Source: Planctomycetota bacterium
GTDB taxonomy: Bacteria; Planctomycetota; Planctomycetia; Pirellulales; Pirellulaceae
Direction: 5' to 3'
DNA length: 64,000 bases
Assembly: GCA_026692845.1 (NCBI GenBank)
Contig: JAPLNM010000042.1
Span: forward strand, 1-64,000
Position 1 is the first letter of the stretch; each line of letters begins with the position of its first letter. A model generated the notes under the pieces. The model was given only the letters and a program-made list of their open reading frames with translations. It did no database searches and had not been told where the DNA came from. This document shows positions 57,323 through 64,000 of this stretch, one piece after another. Made by a program: the position numbers and the translations under genes.

Positions 57323-58348
57323 ATGACCCAACAAAAAACCATACCCGTCGATCAGACCCATCCCCCCTACTTTTTTGGGATCGATGTCGGAGGCACAGGC
57401 ATCAAGATCGGATTGACCGACGACCGAGGAACAACACTCGACAACATCTCGATCGAAACGCTTGAGCCACAAGGCCCTGTCGAGGCGATGCGACGCGTCG
57501 CACAAGCTTGCCGAGCGATCTTAGGCAGGCTAGGGCTGGACCAAGCGAGTGTTGTGCGAGCCGGGCTCGGCACGCCCGGGAGCCAAGACATCCGAAAGGG
57601 CATGCTGATCGAACCTCCCAACCACCCGCATTGGCACCATTTTCCGATCGTCCAATGCCTGGAAGAGACGCTCGAAATCCCGGTTTCCTACGCCAACGAC
57701 GCCAACGCTGCGGCTTTCGGCGAATTCTGGGTCGGGACTGGGAAAATCCACGACAGCATGGTCCTTCTGACCCTCGGTACAGGAGTCGGCGGCGGGGTCA
57801 TCATCGACAACCAATTGGTCGTCGGACGCAACAGTTTCGGCGGAGAATGCGGGCACATGATCATCGATCCGAGTCCCGAGGCTCGCCTGTGTGCATGGGG
57901 AGGAGGCAGAGGTCACCTGGAAGCTTATGCCAGCGCCTCGGGCGTCACGGCCCGAGCGCGCGAGGAACTCCAAGCCGGCGCCGAGAGTGTTTTGGCCGCC
58001 CATATCGACAAGATCACCGCCAAAAAGATCTTCGAAGCCGCCGAGCAGGGTGATGATTGGAGCTTGAAATTCATCGAGCGAACCGGCGATTACCTCGCCA
58101 TCGGCATTACCAGCATGGTCCACATGGTCGACCCAGGTTTGGTCGTCTTGGGTGGCGCCATGAATTTCGGAGGGCCAAACTCCCCAACCGGCCGCCGATT
58201 CCTCGACTCGGTCCGCAAAGGCTTCGAAGCCCGCACCTTTGAAAATGTCCACAAAGGCACCAGCATCGAATTTGCCAGCCTAGGGGCCGATGCCGGTTAC
58301 ATTGGCGCTGCGGGAATCGCCCGTTGCGACTACCATAAGTCCTCATGA
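57323..58348 (+). CDS. ROK-family sugar kinase (glucokinase-like)
   Basis: A 341-residue ROK protein, expected to phosphorylate a hexose with ATP. Motifs are FGIDVGGTGIKIGLTDDRG (phosphate loop), GLGTPGSQDI, ANDANAAAFGEFWVG with the catalytic-type Asp, LTLGTGVGGGVII and GGECGHMIID. The zinc site that normally reads CxCGxxGCxE is changed to LCAWGGGRGHLEAYAS, leaving one Cys and a His. That variant is common in planctomycete homologues as far as I recall, and the structural zinc is probably missing. The substrate is not assignable. It overlaps the lepA start in ATGA, so the two are coupled. Start ATG at 57323. Confidence 0.92.
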   Translation: MTQQKTIPVDQTHPPYFFGIDVGGTGIKIGLTDDRGTTLDNISIETLEPQGPVEAMRRVAQACRAILGRLGLDQASVVRAGLGTPGSQDIRKGMLIEPPNHPHWHHFPIVQCLEETLEIPVSYANDANAAAFGEFWVGTGKIHDSMVLLTLGTGVGGGVIIDNQLVVGRNSFGGECGHMIIDPSPEARLCAWGGGRGHLEAYASASGVTARAREELQAGAESVLAAHIDKITAKKIFEAAEQGDDWSLKFIERTGDYLAIGITSMVHMVDPGLVVLGGAMNFGGPNSPTGRRFLDSVRKGFEARTFENVHKGTSIEFASLGADAGYIGAAGIARCDYHKSS

Positions 58349-60186
58349 ACGGGAAAGAACAAAAAACTACGGGGGAAATCCCCATCGAACGGATCCGAAA
58401 CTTCTGCATCATCGCTCACATCGACCACGGAAAGAGCACCCTGGCAGACCGGTTGCTCGAACGGACCGGAACCGTCGAAATCCGCAAAATGAAGGAGCAA
58501 CTTCTCGATGCGATGGATCTGGAACGCGAACGCGGAATCACCATCAAAGCCAAAGCTGTATCTCTAAGATACATCTACAAAGGCCAACTCTACGAGCTGA
58601 ACCTCATCGATACCCCCGGTCACGTCGACTTCCAATACGAAGTCTCCCGCTCGTTGTCCAGTTGCGAAGGAGCATTGCTTCTGGTCGATGCCTTCCAAGG
58701 AGTCGAGGCTCAAACGGTCGCCAACGCCTATTCGGCCATGGACCACGAGCTGAAAATCATTCCGGTCATCAACAAAATCGACTTAAACCACGCCCGAGTC
58801 GATGAAGTCACCACCGAGATGAACCATATCCTCGGGATCGACCCGGCCGAAATCGTCAAATGCTCAGGAAAAGCCGGAATCGGCATCGATGAACTCCTTG
58901 CGGCCATCGTCGAGCGCATCCCGCCTCCTTCGGGATCTCCCGCAGGACACCTTCAAGCCATGGTGTTCGATTCGCACTACGACGACTACCGCGGCGCAAT
59001 CACCTACGTTCGCCTGATGTCCGGCGAAGTCAAACGGGGCGACAAGGTCCGATTTTACCGAGCCGGTGTCAACCACGAAGTACTAGAACTCGGCCAGTTT
59101 GTTCCCGAACGCAAACCGGTCGATAAACTCACCGCCGGCGAAGTAGGCTACTTGATCTGCAACATCAAGTCCCTCAAAGAGGTCCGCATCGGCGATACCG
59201 TGGTCCATGCCAACAACGACTTGGTCGAGCCTCTCGAAGGCTACCAACCTCCCAAACGCATGGTCTATTGCGGTCTCTATCCGAGCGATGGACAAGACTT
59301 TTCCGAGCTGCGCGACGCCTTGGAAAAACTCTCGATCAACGACCCCTCTTTCGAATTCGCACCCGAGACGAGCGAAGCCCTCGGCTTCGGCTTTCGATGC
59401 GGTTTCCTCGGCTTGTTGCACATGGAAATCATCCAGCAACGGCTCGAAAACGAATGCGATATCGACCTGGTCCAAACCGCTCCGAATGTGACGTACGAAA
59501 TCATCAAACGCGGCGGAGAACGCTTGGAAATCCACCGCCCTCAAGAAGTCCCCGAGACGGGTGATATCGAGGAATTCCGGCAACCGATCGTCCGCGTGAA
59601 CTTCGTTCTGCCAACCGAATACATCGGCGTGACGATGAAGCTCTGCCAAGACCGACGCGGAATCCTCCGAGGCAACGAATACCTCTCGGGAACCCGCGCC
59701 ATGGTCAGCTACGACCTGCCGCTAGCAGAAGTCATCTACGATCTGCACGACAAACTCAAAAGTGCAACCCGCGGCTACGGCACGATGGACTACGAGATCA
59801 TCGGATACGAAGAAGCCGATTTGGTCCGCATGGATATCCTCGTCAACGGCAAACGCGTCGATGCCCTGAGCATCATCTGCGACCGCCGCGACTCGGACCG
59901 ACGCGGTCGCGCCGTTGTGAAAAAACTCAAAGAAGAAATCGATCGACACATGTTCGAGGTCGCAATCCAAGCTGCCATCGGATCGCGTGTCATCGCACGC
60001 GAAACCGTCGCGGCACTTCGCAAAAACGTCACCGCCAAATGCTACGGTGGCGATATCACCCGCAAAAGGAAATTGTGGGCGAAACAAAAGGAAGGCAAGA
60101 AACGGATGAAATCGATCGGATCGGTCGATATCCCCCAAAAAGCCTTTATGGCTGTCTTGGATACAGGATCCGCTGACAGCAAGTAA
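58345..60186 (+). CDS. lepA: Elongation factor 4 (LepA)
   Basis: A translational GTPase of 613 residues that acts on stalled or assembling ribosomes. G1 is AHIDHGKSTLADRLLE, the switch region has RERGITIKAKAV, G3 is DTPGHVDFQYEVSRSL, G4 is INKIDLNHARV, and G5 SGKAGIGIDELL. The LepA-specific parts include GFRCGFLGLLHMEIIQQRLE and the C-terminal KANVTAKCYGGDITRKRK-like segment, present here as RKNVTAKCYGGDITRKRKL. Length is normal. It is coupled to the ROK gene by an ATGA overlap. The next gene starts 28 bases downstream, so they may be co-transcribed. Confidence 0.97.
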   Translation: MNGKEQKTTGEIPIERIRNFCIIAHIDHGKSTLADRLLERTGTVEIRKMKEQLLDAMDLERERGITIKAKAVSLRYIYKGQLYELNLIDTPGHVDFQYEVSRSLSSCEGALLLVDAFQGVEAQTVANAYSAMDHELKIIPVINKIDLNHARVDEVTTEMNHILGIDPAEIVKCSGKAGIGIDELLAAIVERIPPPSGSPAGHLQAMVFDSHYDDYRGAITYVRLMSGEVKRGDKVRFYRAGVNHEVLELGQFVPERKPVDKLTAGEVGYLICNIKSLKEVRIGDTVVHANNDLVEPLEGYQPPKRMVYCGLYPSDGQDFSELRDALEKLSINDPSFEFAPETSEALGFGFRCGFLGLLHMEIIQQRLENECDIDLVQTAPNVTYEIIKRGGERLEIHRPQEVPETGDIEEFRQPIVRVNFVLPTEYIGVTMKLCQDRRGILRGNEYLSGTRAMVSYDLPLAEVIYDLHDKLKSATRGYGTMDYEIIGYEEADLVRMDILVNGKRVDALSIICDRRDSDRRGRAVVKKLKEEIDRHMFEVAIQAAIGSRVIARETVAALRKNVTAKCYGGDITRKRKLWAKQKEGKKRMKSIGSVDIPQKAFMAVLDTGSADSK

Positions 60187-60213
60187 CACCATGAAAAACA
60201 AGGATGTCTTTCA

Positions 60214-61152
60214 ATGTTGCAACGAAGCAAAAACCTCGACCGCCCGGTCGAAACCCAACCCTTAACGGTCTACTGGCCCTATGCGCTGTCGCTTTTGACG
60301 GTGCACCTGCTGGGAGTCCTGGCGTTTTTTCCAAGCCTCTTCTCTTGGAGTGGCTTGGCCGTCGCTGTGATGACTCATATCCTCTTCGACGGACTGGGAG
60401 TCTCGATCGGATACCACCGACTCTTGACCCACCGTGGCTTTGAATGCCCTAAGCGACTTGAGCATTTCATCGCCCTTTGTGGTATCTGCACCCTGCAAGA
60501 CTCCCCTGCCCGATGGGTCGCCATCCATCGCATGCACCACCAGCACAGCGATCATCAACCCGACCCCCACTCCCCTTGGGTCGATTTCTTCTGGGGACAT
60601 GTCGGCTGGTTGCTCTTCGTCGACCGACGCCACGATGGCGTCGTCCACTTTGAACGCTACGCCCGTGACCTGCTGCGCGACCCCTTCTACTTCAAACTCG
60701 AACGCAAGCTCATGTGGTTCTGGGTCTACCTAACCCATGCGGCAATCCTCGTGGGACTCGGCTACCTCTTTGGACTTGCGACCACGGCCAGCAACACCCA
60801 AGCTCTCTGGCTAGCCGCATCCTGGTTTACCTGGGGAGTTATCGTCCGAACGATCTTCACCCTTCATGTGACCTGGGCTGTCAACTCGGTCTGCCACAAA
60901 TGGGGTTATCGCAACTACGAAACCCGCGACAACAGCACCAACTCCTGGTGGGTCGCCTACCTGACCTTCGGCGAAGGTTGGCACAACAACCACCATGCCG
61001 ACCAGCGGAGCGCTCAACACGGCCATCGCTGGTTCGAATTCGACCCCTCATGGTGGTTCATCAACATCCTGGCTCGCACGGGCCTAGCCTGGAACCTCGT
61101 CGGCCCACGCCAAGCCAACGAGGCACACCATGATCAGCTGCAGGCGAATTAG
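60214..61152 (+). CDS. Acyl-CoA/acyl-lipid fatty acid desaturase
   Basis: A membrane di-iron desaturase of 312 residues that puts a double bond (delta-9 type) into acyl chains. Three histidine boxes are seen: HRLLTHRGF (about 70-78), HRMHHQHSD (about 109-117) and HNNHHADQRSAQHG (about 253-266). Hydrophobic segments ALSLLTVHLLGVLAFFPSLF, LFVDRRHDGV and FWVYLTHAAILVGLGYLFGL surround them. Length fits the short bacterial group. It starts 28 bases after lepA, possibly on the same transcript. Substrate position is not provable from the sequence; unsaturation of membrane lipids is the likely role. Confidence 0.93.
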   Translation: MLQRSKNLDRPVETQPLTVYWPYALSLLTVHLLGVLAFFPSLFSWSGLAVAVMTHILFDGLGVSIGYHRLLTHRGFECPKRLEHFIALCGICTLQDSPARWVAIHRMHHQHSDHQPDPHSPWVDFFWGHVGWLLFVDRRHDGVVHFERYARDLLRDPFYFKLERKLMWFWVYLTHAAILVGLGYLFGLATTASNTQALWLAASWFTWGVIVRTIFTLHVTWAVNSVCHKWGYRNYETRDNSTNSWWVAYLTFGEGWHNNHHADQRSAQHGHRWFEFDPSWWFINILARTGLAWNLVGPRQANEAHHDQLQAN

Positions 61153-61180
61153 CCCAAGCCTATCTAGCTCGAGCCCAGTT

Positions 61181-61326
61181 GGCTTTGCCCCGAATGGCGT
61201 TGAATTAAAAGCGGAACGGCGCAAGCCGTCCGGTGAAAAAAATTGCGATATCGAGGACATTCCATCACTCACCGGAGTGCTTGCGCACTACCCCTATACA
61301 CTAATTCAACGCCATTGGGCTTTGCC
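61181..61326. mobile_element. MITE-like element with 15-bp terminal inverted repeats and 9-bp flanking direct repeats
   Basis: AATGGCGTTGAATTA (61193-61207) and TAATTCAACGCCATT (61302-61316) are perfect 15-bp inverted repeats. The copy of GGCTTTGCC at 61181-61189 is repeated at 61318-61326, immediately outside the ends, like a 9-bp target duplication. The interior has no gene and contains paired hairpins: ACGGCGCAAGCCGT and AGTGCTTGCGCACT, plus CCGGTGA/TCACCGG. The size is about 125 bases between the repeats. It lies between the desaturase stop and the convergent thioredoxin-fold gene. Confidence 0.7.
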
Positions 61327-61352
61327 TCCGAAGGCCAAAGGGATTCCAAGGA

Positions 61353-62549
61353 TCAGTTCGATCCTTTTTTCTTCTCGAGCTTTTCCGCGATGAAATCACT
61401 GAGCCCCTCACCGCGGAGTTCTTGGGCCGTGCCCAAGATCATTCCAGTGTCGCCGTCGACCAAGAGCACGAACGGAATTCCACTGACGTCGTGCATCTTG
61501 CCCAAAGAAGTCTCCCAGTACTTGCCTTCATAGATCTGAGCCCAGGGCAGCTCGCGATTCTCAAGAAACTCCTTGATCTTTTCTTCCATCTTCTCTTGGT
61601 CGAAACTGACCCCTAGGATCTCGAACCCGTTTTCGTGATGGGCATCGTAAGCCTTCTTCATGTTCGGTATTTCTCGAATGCATGGACCGCACCAAGTCGC
61701 CCAAAAGTCCAGCATCACCAACTTGCCCTTGTAGTCTTGAGGGAAGTGCACCTCTTTGCCATCCATTGTCGTTGCTGTGAATTCCAAAGCTTTTTGTCCA
61801 AGTCGCAGATCCGGAGGCATTGGCATCTCGGGCAACTCGGTCTCGGACTTGCTCAAGGCAAGCTTTCCATCGACGGCATTGAGCACATAGGTCTTGCCGG
61901 TGAAGTTAAACGGTGCGCCCAGACGCACCATCTCGTAATTGCGACTGACGCGGCCGTCGGCGTTGCGGTCCATGGGAAGCATTGCGTTGGGGGCCAACGG
62001 ACCTGCGGCAAAGGTCTTGAACTCCTTGCCATCGATGTCCATTTGGTACTCGATCCCAAAGTCGATGTAATACATCAGCGAGTCTTTGAGCTGGGCGCGA
62101 CCTGGATCCTTGGGATCAAAACGGTACATCCCCAACGCGCCGGCTTGATCCTTGTTCAATTCGATTTTCGCCGAACCGTTGTAAGTGCTGAACTCACCCT
62201 GCTTGCGCATCGTCCATTCGACCTGCGGGTCGTTGGTCAAATCCCCATCTTGGTTCGCGTCGATATAGAGGGTGGCTTTGCCCTCCTCGGGTTCATCGAG
62301 AATGAACGCCCAGCTTTTTCCGTCGATCTCGAAGCGACCGAACTTGGGGGCCGTGAGTCCCTCAGGGGTCTTGTCGATCCCCTTGGCATCGTCGCTCATC
62401 GCTCCGCGTATTGGGCGATATCCACCCATCTTTTGCGACATCCCCGAGGCGATGAAGTTCTCTTTGATTTCTTGGCCCGAAACCAACTCGAAGGTCGGCA
62501 ACACCGAAAGTGACAGCAGAAACAAGTAGGCGATCGTTCGATGACGCAT
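61353..62549 (-). CDS. Secreted TlpA-like thioredoxin-fold protein with N-terminal extension
   Basis: A 398-residue exported protein. Signal segment TIAYLFLLSLSVLPTFELV (about 5-23). The N-terminal part (about 30-245) has no recognised family but carries two EF-hand-like loops: DANQDGDLTNDP (97-108, in ATLYIDANQDGD) and DRNADGRVSRNY (194-205). The C-terminal half is a TlpA/ResA-like redoxin with DFWATWCGPCIREIP (WCGPC at 286-290), ILGVSFDQ and the cis-Pro region GIPFVLLVDGDTG. It likely reduces disulfides in the periplasm, perhaps for cytochrome c maturation, which would fit the many CxxCH proteins here, but this is inference. The ATG at 62549 is chosen to place the leader correctly. Confidence 0.85.
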   Translation of the reverse strand: MRHRTIAYLFLLSLSVLPTFELVSGQEIKENFIASGMSQKMGGYRPIRGAMSDDAKGIDKTPEGLTAPKFGRFEIDGKSWAFILDEPEEGKATLYIDANQDGDLTNDPQVEWTMRKQGEFSTYNGSAKIELNKDQAGALGMYRFDPKDPGRAQLKDSLMYYIDFGIEYQMDIDGKEFKTFAAGPLAPNAMLPMDRNADGRVSRNYEMVRLGAPFNFTGKTYVLNAVDGKLALSKSETELPEMPMPPDLRLGQKALEFTATTMDGKEVHFPQDYKGKLVMLDFWATWCGPCIREIPNMKKAYDAHHENGFEILGVSFDQEKMEEKIKEFLENRELPWAQIYEGKYWETSLGKMHDVSGIPFVLLVDGDTGMILGTAQELRGEGLSDFIAEKLEKKKGSN

Positions 62550-62583
62550 AGCTAAGGGATCCTGTGTGTTGGAAACAATCAAC

Positions 62584-62613
62584 AAAAAAGCTCCGCGTCG
62601 TCAAACACGGAGC
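62584..62613 (-). terminator. Minus-strand terminator after the dockerin gene
   Basis: Read on the minus strand, GCTCCG (from 62613) pairs with CGGAGC (to 62590) around a 12-base loop, followed by six T residues (62589-62584). It is about 50 bases beyond the dockerin stop and 35 before the start of the thioredoxin-fold gene, so the two genes are separate transcripts. Confidence 0.85.
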
Positions 62614-62664
62614 CATTAGTGTAAACCATACAGGTTAGAAATCCAACGCGATGCCGAGAGTTTC

Positions 62665-63513
62665 CTAGCGGCCAGATCCTCGGAGGAAATTGCTCGAGAA
62701 GTAGCTGACAACCGCAGGCTCGATGTCTATGTTGTCCAAGAGGTTCCTACGCATGACTTGACCCATAGGTCCGTTCTTAGAAAAGACTGCAACGTTGGCA
62801 GCACCCGTTGGGCCGTAACCTACCATTGCGTAGACCGGATAGATCTCTGAATCTTCTGAGTTGTACTCTACATCAACGGGAGCAAACTCCTCGTCGACAA
62901 ACATCGGGAACTCTTCGCTGATACCGCCTCGCTTGATCCAGCCGAAGTCGAACTCAGTACCGATTTCCTCGAAAACCACATCCGTTTCATAAGCCTTCGC
63001 GTCGTCCTCTTCAAAGGCTGTCAATTCGACTTCTTCAAAGGTTGTCAGCTCGACTTCTTCAAACGCCGTCGCTTCGAAAGCTGTCGCTTCGAAGCTTTCA
63101 AAAGCCATGGGTTCAAAACCTTCATAGGCGTTGAGTGCATCGATCACAACCAACACATCGATCGGATTCAACGACCCATCGTTGTTCGTATCGACGTTCC
63201 CGACCGGCTCTTGTTCTCCTTCGGCCCCCGAAACCGGACGCGAAGTACCCACGCGATTCAAGGCATCGATCACTCGCAGCGCATCGATAGGGCTGACCCT
63301 GCCGTCGCCGTCGACATCCGCCGGTCTGGCGCTGTTGTAGTACCCTACAGGCGAAACCCTGGTGAAGGCAGAAATATCCGCCGCATGGAACTCAACGGCG
63401 TGGCACTCAACGGCCAAATCGACCGCGCAGAGCTTGCGCGATTCCAAGGTTTCCAGACCGAGCATCAAGGTTTTGTTCTTCAAGATTTGGTTTTTCAAGG
63501 TTCGGTCCCTCAA
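62665..63513 (-). CDS. Dockerin type I protein with planctomycete extracellular N-terminal motif
   Basis: A 282-residue protein. The N-terminus has ETLESRKLCA (21-30), the planctomycete extracellular export motif, after a basic Lys-rich start. Two dockerin-like calcium loops follow, DVDGDGRVSPIDALRVIDAL (66-85) and VDTNNDGSLNPIDVLVVIDA (107-126). Residues about 136-172 form an acidic run of FEATAFE/FEEVELT repeats (DNA period 24 for FEEVELT plus one residue). The C-terminal third is acidic with no known domain. Dockerin domains bind cohesin partners; the partner here is unknown. Function is unassigned. A terminator follows at 62584. Confidence 0.85.
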   Translation of the reverse strand: MRDRTLKNQILKNKTLMLGLETLESRKLCAVDLAVECHAVEFHAADISAFTRVSPVGYYNSARPADVDGDGRVSPIDALRVIDALNRVGTSRPVSGAEGEQEPVGNVDTNNDGSLNPIDVLVVIDALNAYEGFEPMAFESFEATAFEATAFEEVELTTFEEVELTAFEEDDAKAYETDVVFEEIGTEFDFGWIKRGGISEEFPMFVDEEFAPVDVEYNSEDSEIYPVYAMVGYGPTGAANVAVFSKNGPMGQVMRRNLLDNIDIEPAVVSYFSSNFLRGSGR

Positions 63514-63892
63514 GGTTAAATCGATAAGGTTGAATCGTTGCCATTAGATGCTGCACCTGATGCTGCCATTTGGCCAAACCATTCGAAGCAGCCATTTCTT
63601 GCCACTTCGCGTCAAAAGCCGCCGAGCATCATTATAACGAATACGGTAAATCGTAGCGTCGATCTAAAGAAAAAGAGAGCTAAGTTGCGCAATCGTTCCA
63701 AGAAACCCTCATTTTTTGCATAATTACCCCCTCGCCTTGACTTACCGTCCCCGCAGAACCATAACTGCACGGCCAGGATGGGTCAGTAATCAGAATGGGT
63801 CAGTAATCCCCTGCCCCAGCAACCCAGTGCCGTCGATGCGATCGGCATCAGCGCTGAGAATGCCAAGGAAACGTAGCTAGGACTTCTAGGAA
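63514..63892. other. Intergenic region with 14-bp direct repeats
   Basis: About 380 bases with no supported gene. ATGGGTCAGTAATC occurs twice, at 63778-63791 and 63797-63810, 19 bases apart start to start. GGGTCAGTAAT-type sequence may belong to a transposase-associated intergenic repeat; no transposase is visible here. Confidence 0.45.
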
Positions 63893-64000
63893 CTAGGGCT
63901 TTAGGAAATGGTGCGCGAGCGAAAAATAAGCCGAGGCGACCAACAGGTTCCAGGCAAATCCCAGGGTCCAGCCAGCGACGACGGTCAGGACCATGACCAC
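63893..64000 (-). CDS. Partial membrane protein, C-terminal 35 residues only
   Basis: A minus-strand frame open to the right edge ends at a TAG at 63893-63895 and gives VVMVLTVVAGWTLGFAWNLL and then VASAYFSLAHHFLKP. It is hydrophobic with an internal Trp-rich helix and an HHFLKP end, so it looks like the last transmembrane helix of a longer protein whose start lies outside the window. No family can be assigned from 35 residues. Confidence 0.5.
   Translation of the reverse strand: MVMVLTVVAGWTLGFAWNLLVASAYFSLAHHFLKP

Noticed and set aside
63538-63723. Small plus-strand frame MPLDAAPDAAI
   Set aside because: Highly basic tail, no signal and no context; likely chance.

Overview
The window looks like a stretch of planctomycete chromosome, most likely a member of the Pirellulales. 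The evidence is the families it carries: two DUF1559 prepilin-like proteins, two planctomycete-cytochrome/DUF1549/DUF1553 proteins each followed by a DUF1501 protein, a DUF1592/DUF1552 pair, a dockerin protein with the planctomycete extracellular N-terminal motif, and an H4MPT-type dihydropteroate-synthase-like protein. An lpxK gene implies lipid A and so an outer membrane. The species cannot be named from sequence alone. No rRNA, tRNA, CRISPR array, prophage or complete insertion sequence was recognised. Genes with housekeeping functions lie on both strands.

Layout. 1-5.1 kb: nadC (cut by the left edge), a PPK2-type kinase gene and moaE form a plus-strand operon. They face a dihydropteroate-synthase-like gene, followed by an RluA-type pseudouridine synthase and trxA with a clear terminator. 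5.1-13.7 kb: four minus-strand genes in one block (DUF1592 cytochrome, DUF1552, PSCyt1/DUF1553, DUF1501), all predicted to be exported and three with CxxCH sites or twin-arginine-like leaders. 14-22.8 kb: exported or membrane proteins (DUF11 repeat protein, two DUF1559 proteins, phytase-like esterase, two small unknowns, tandem AhpD-like protein). 22.8-25.5 kb: a large imperfect inverted repeat, lpxK, a 1 kb stretch with no supported gene, and a flgM-like gene. 25.6-30.9 kb: YkgJ, an RNA cytosine-C5 methyltransferase, a cysteine desulfurase, an atypical SDR and a two-domain fasciclin protein. 31-43 kb: a giant PQQ-propeller protein translationally coupled to an ABC1/UbiB kinase, rsgA, ftsH, cysE, and a class I glutamine-amidotransferase-like protein without its nucleophile. 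43.2-51 kb: sulfite/nitrite reductase, folD, an unknown small gene, gyrB and purD. 51.2-57 kb: a dihaem cytochrome facing a second DUF1553/DUF1501 pair. 57.3-64 kb: ROK kinase and lepA, a fatty acid desaturase, a MITE-like element, a secreted thioredoxin-fold protein, the dockerin protein, and the end of an unidentified membrane protein cut by the right edge.

How the parts relate. cysE, the sulfite-reductase-type enzyme and the cysteine desulfurase are all sulfur-metabolism steps, but they are not one operon. The cytochrome/DUF1501/DUF1552 blocks are the least understood genes here: the sequence supports exported proteins with haem sites paired with twin-arginine-type partners, but not a substrate. 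Several convergent pairs overlap or touch at their stop codons, two of them through an identical CTAA tetranucleotide. The most unusual single observations are the amidotransferase-like protein with Gly in place of the catalytic Cys, the SDR with Ile in place of Tyr, the 9-bp-flanked MITE-like element, and the roughly 50-bp inverted repeat between the AhpD-like gene and lpxK.
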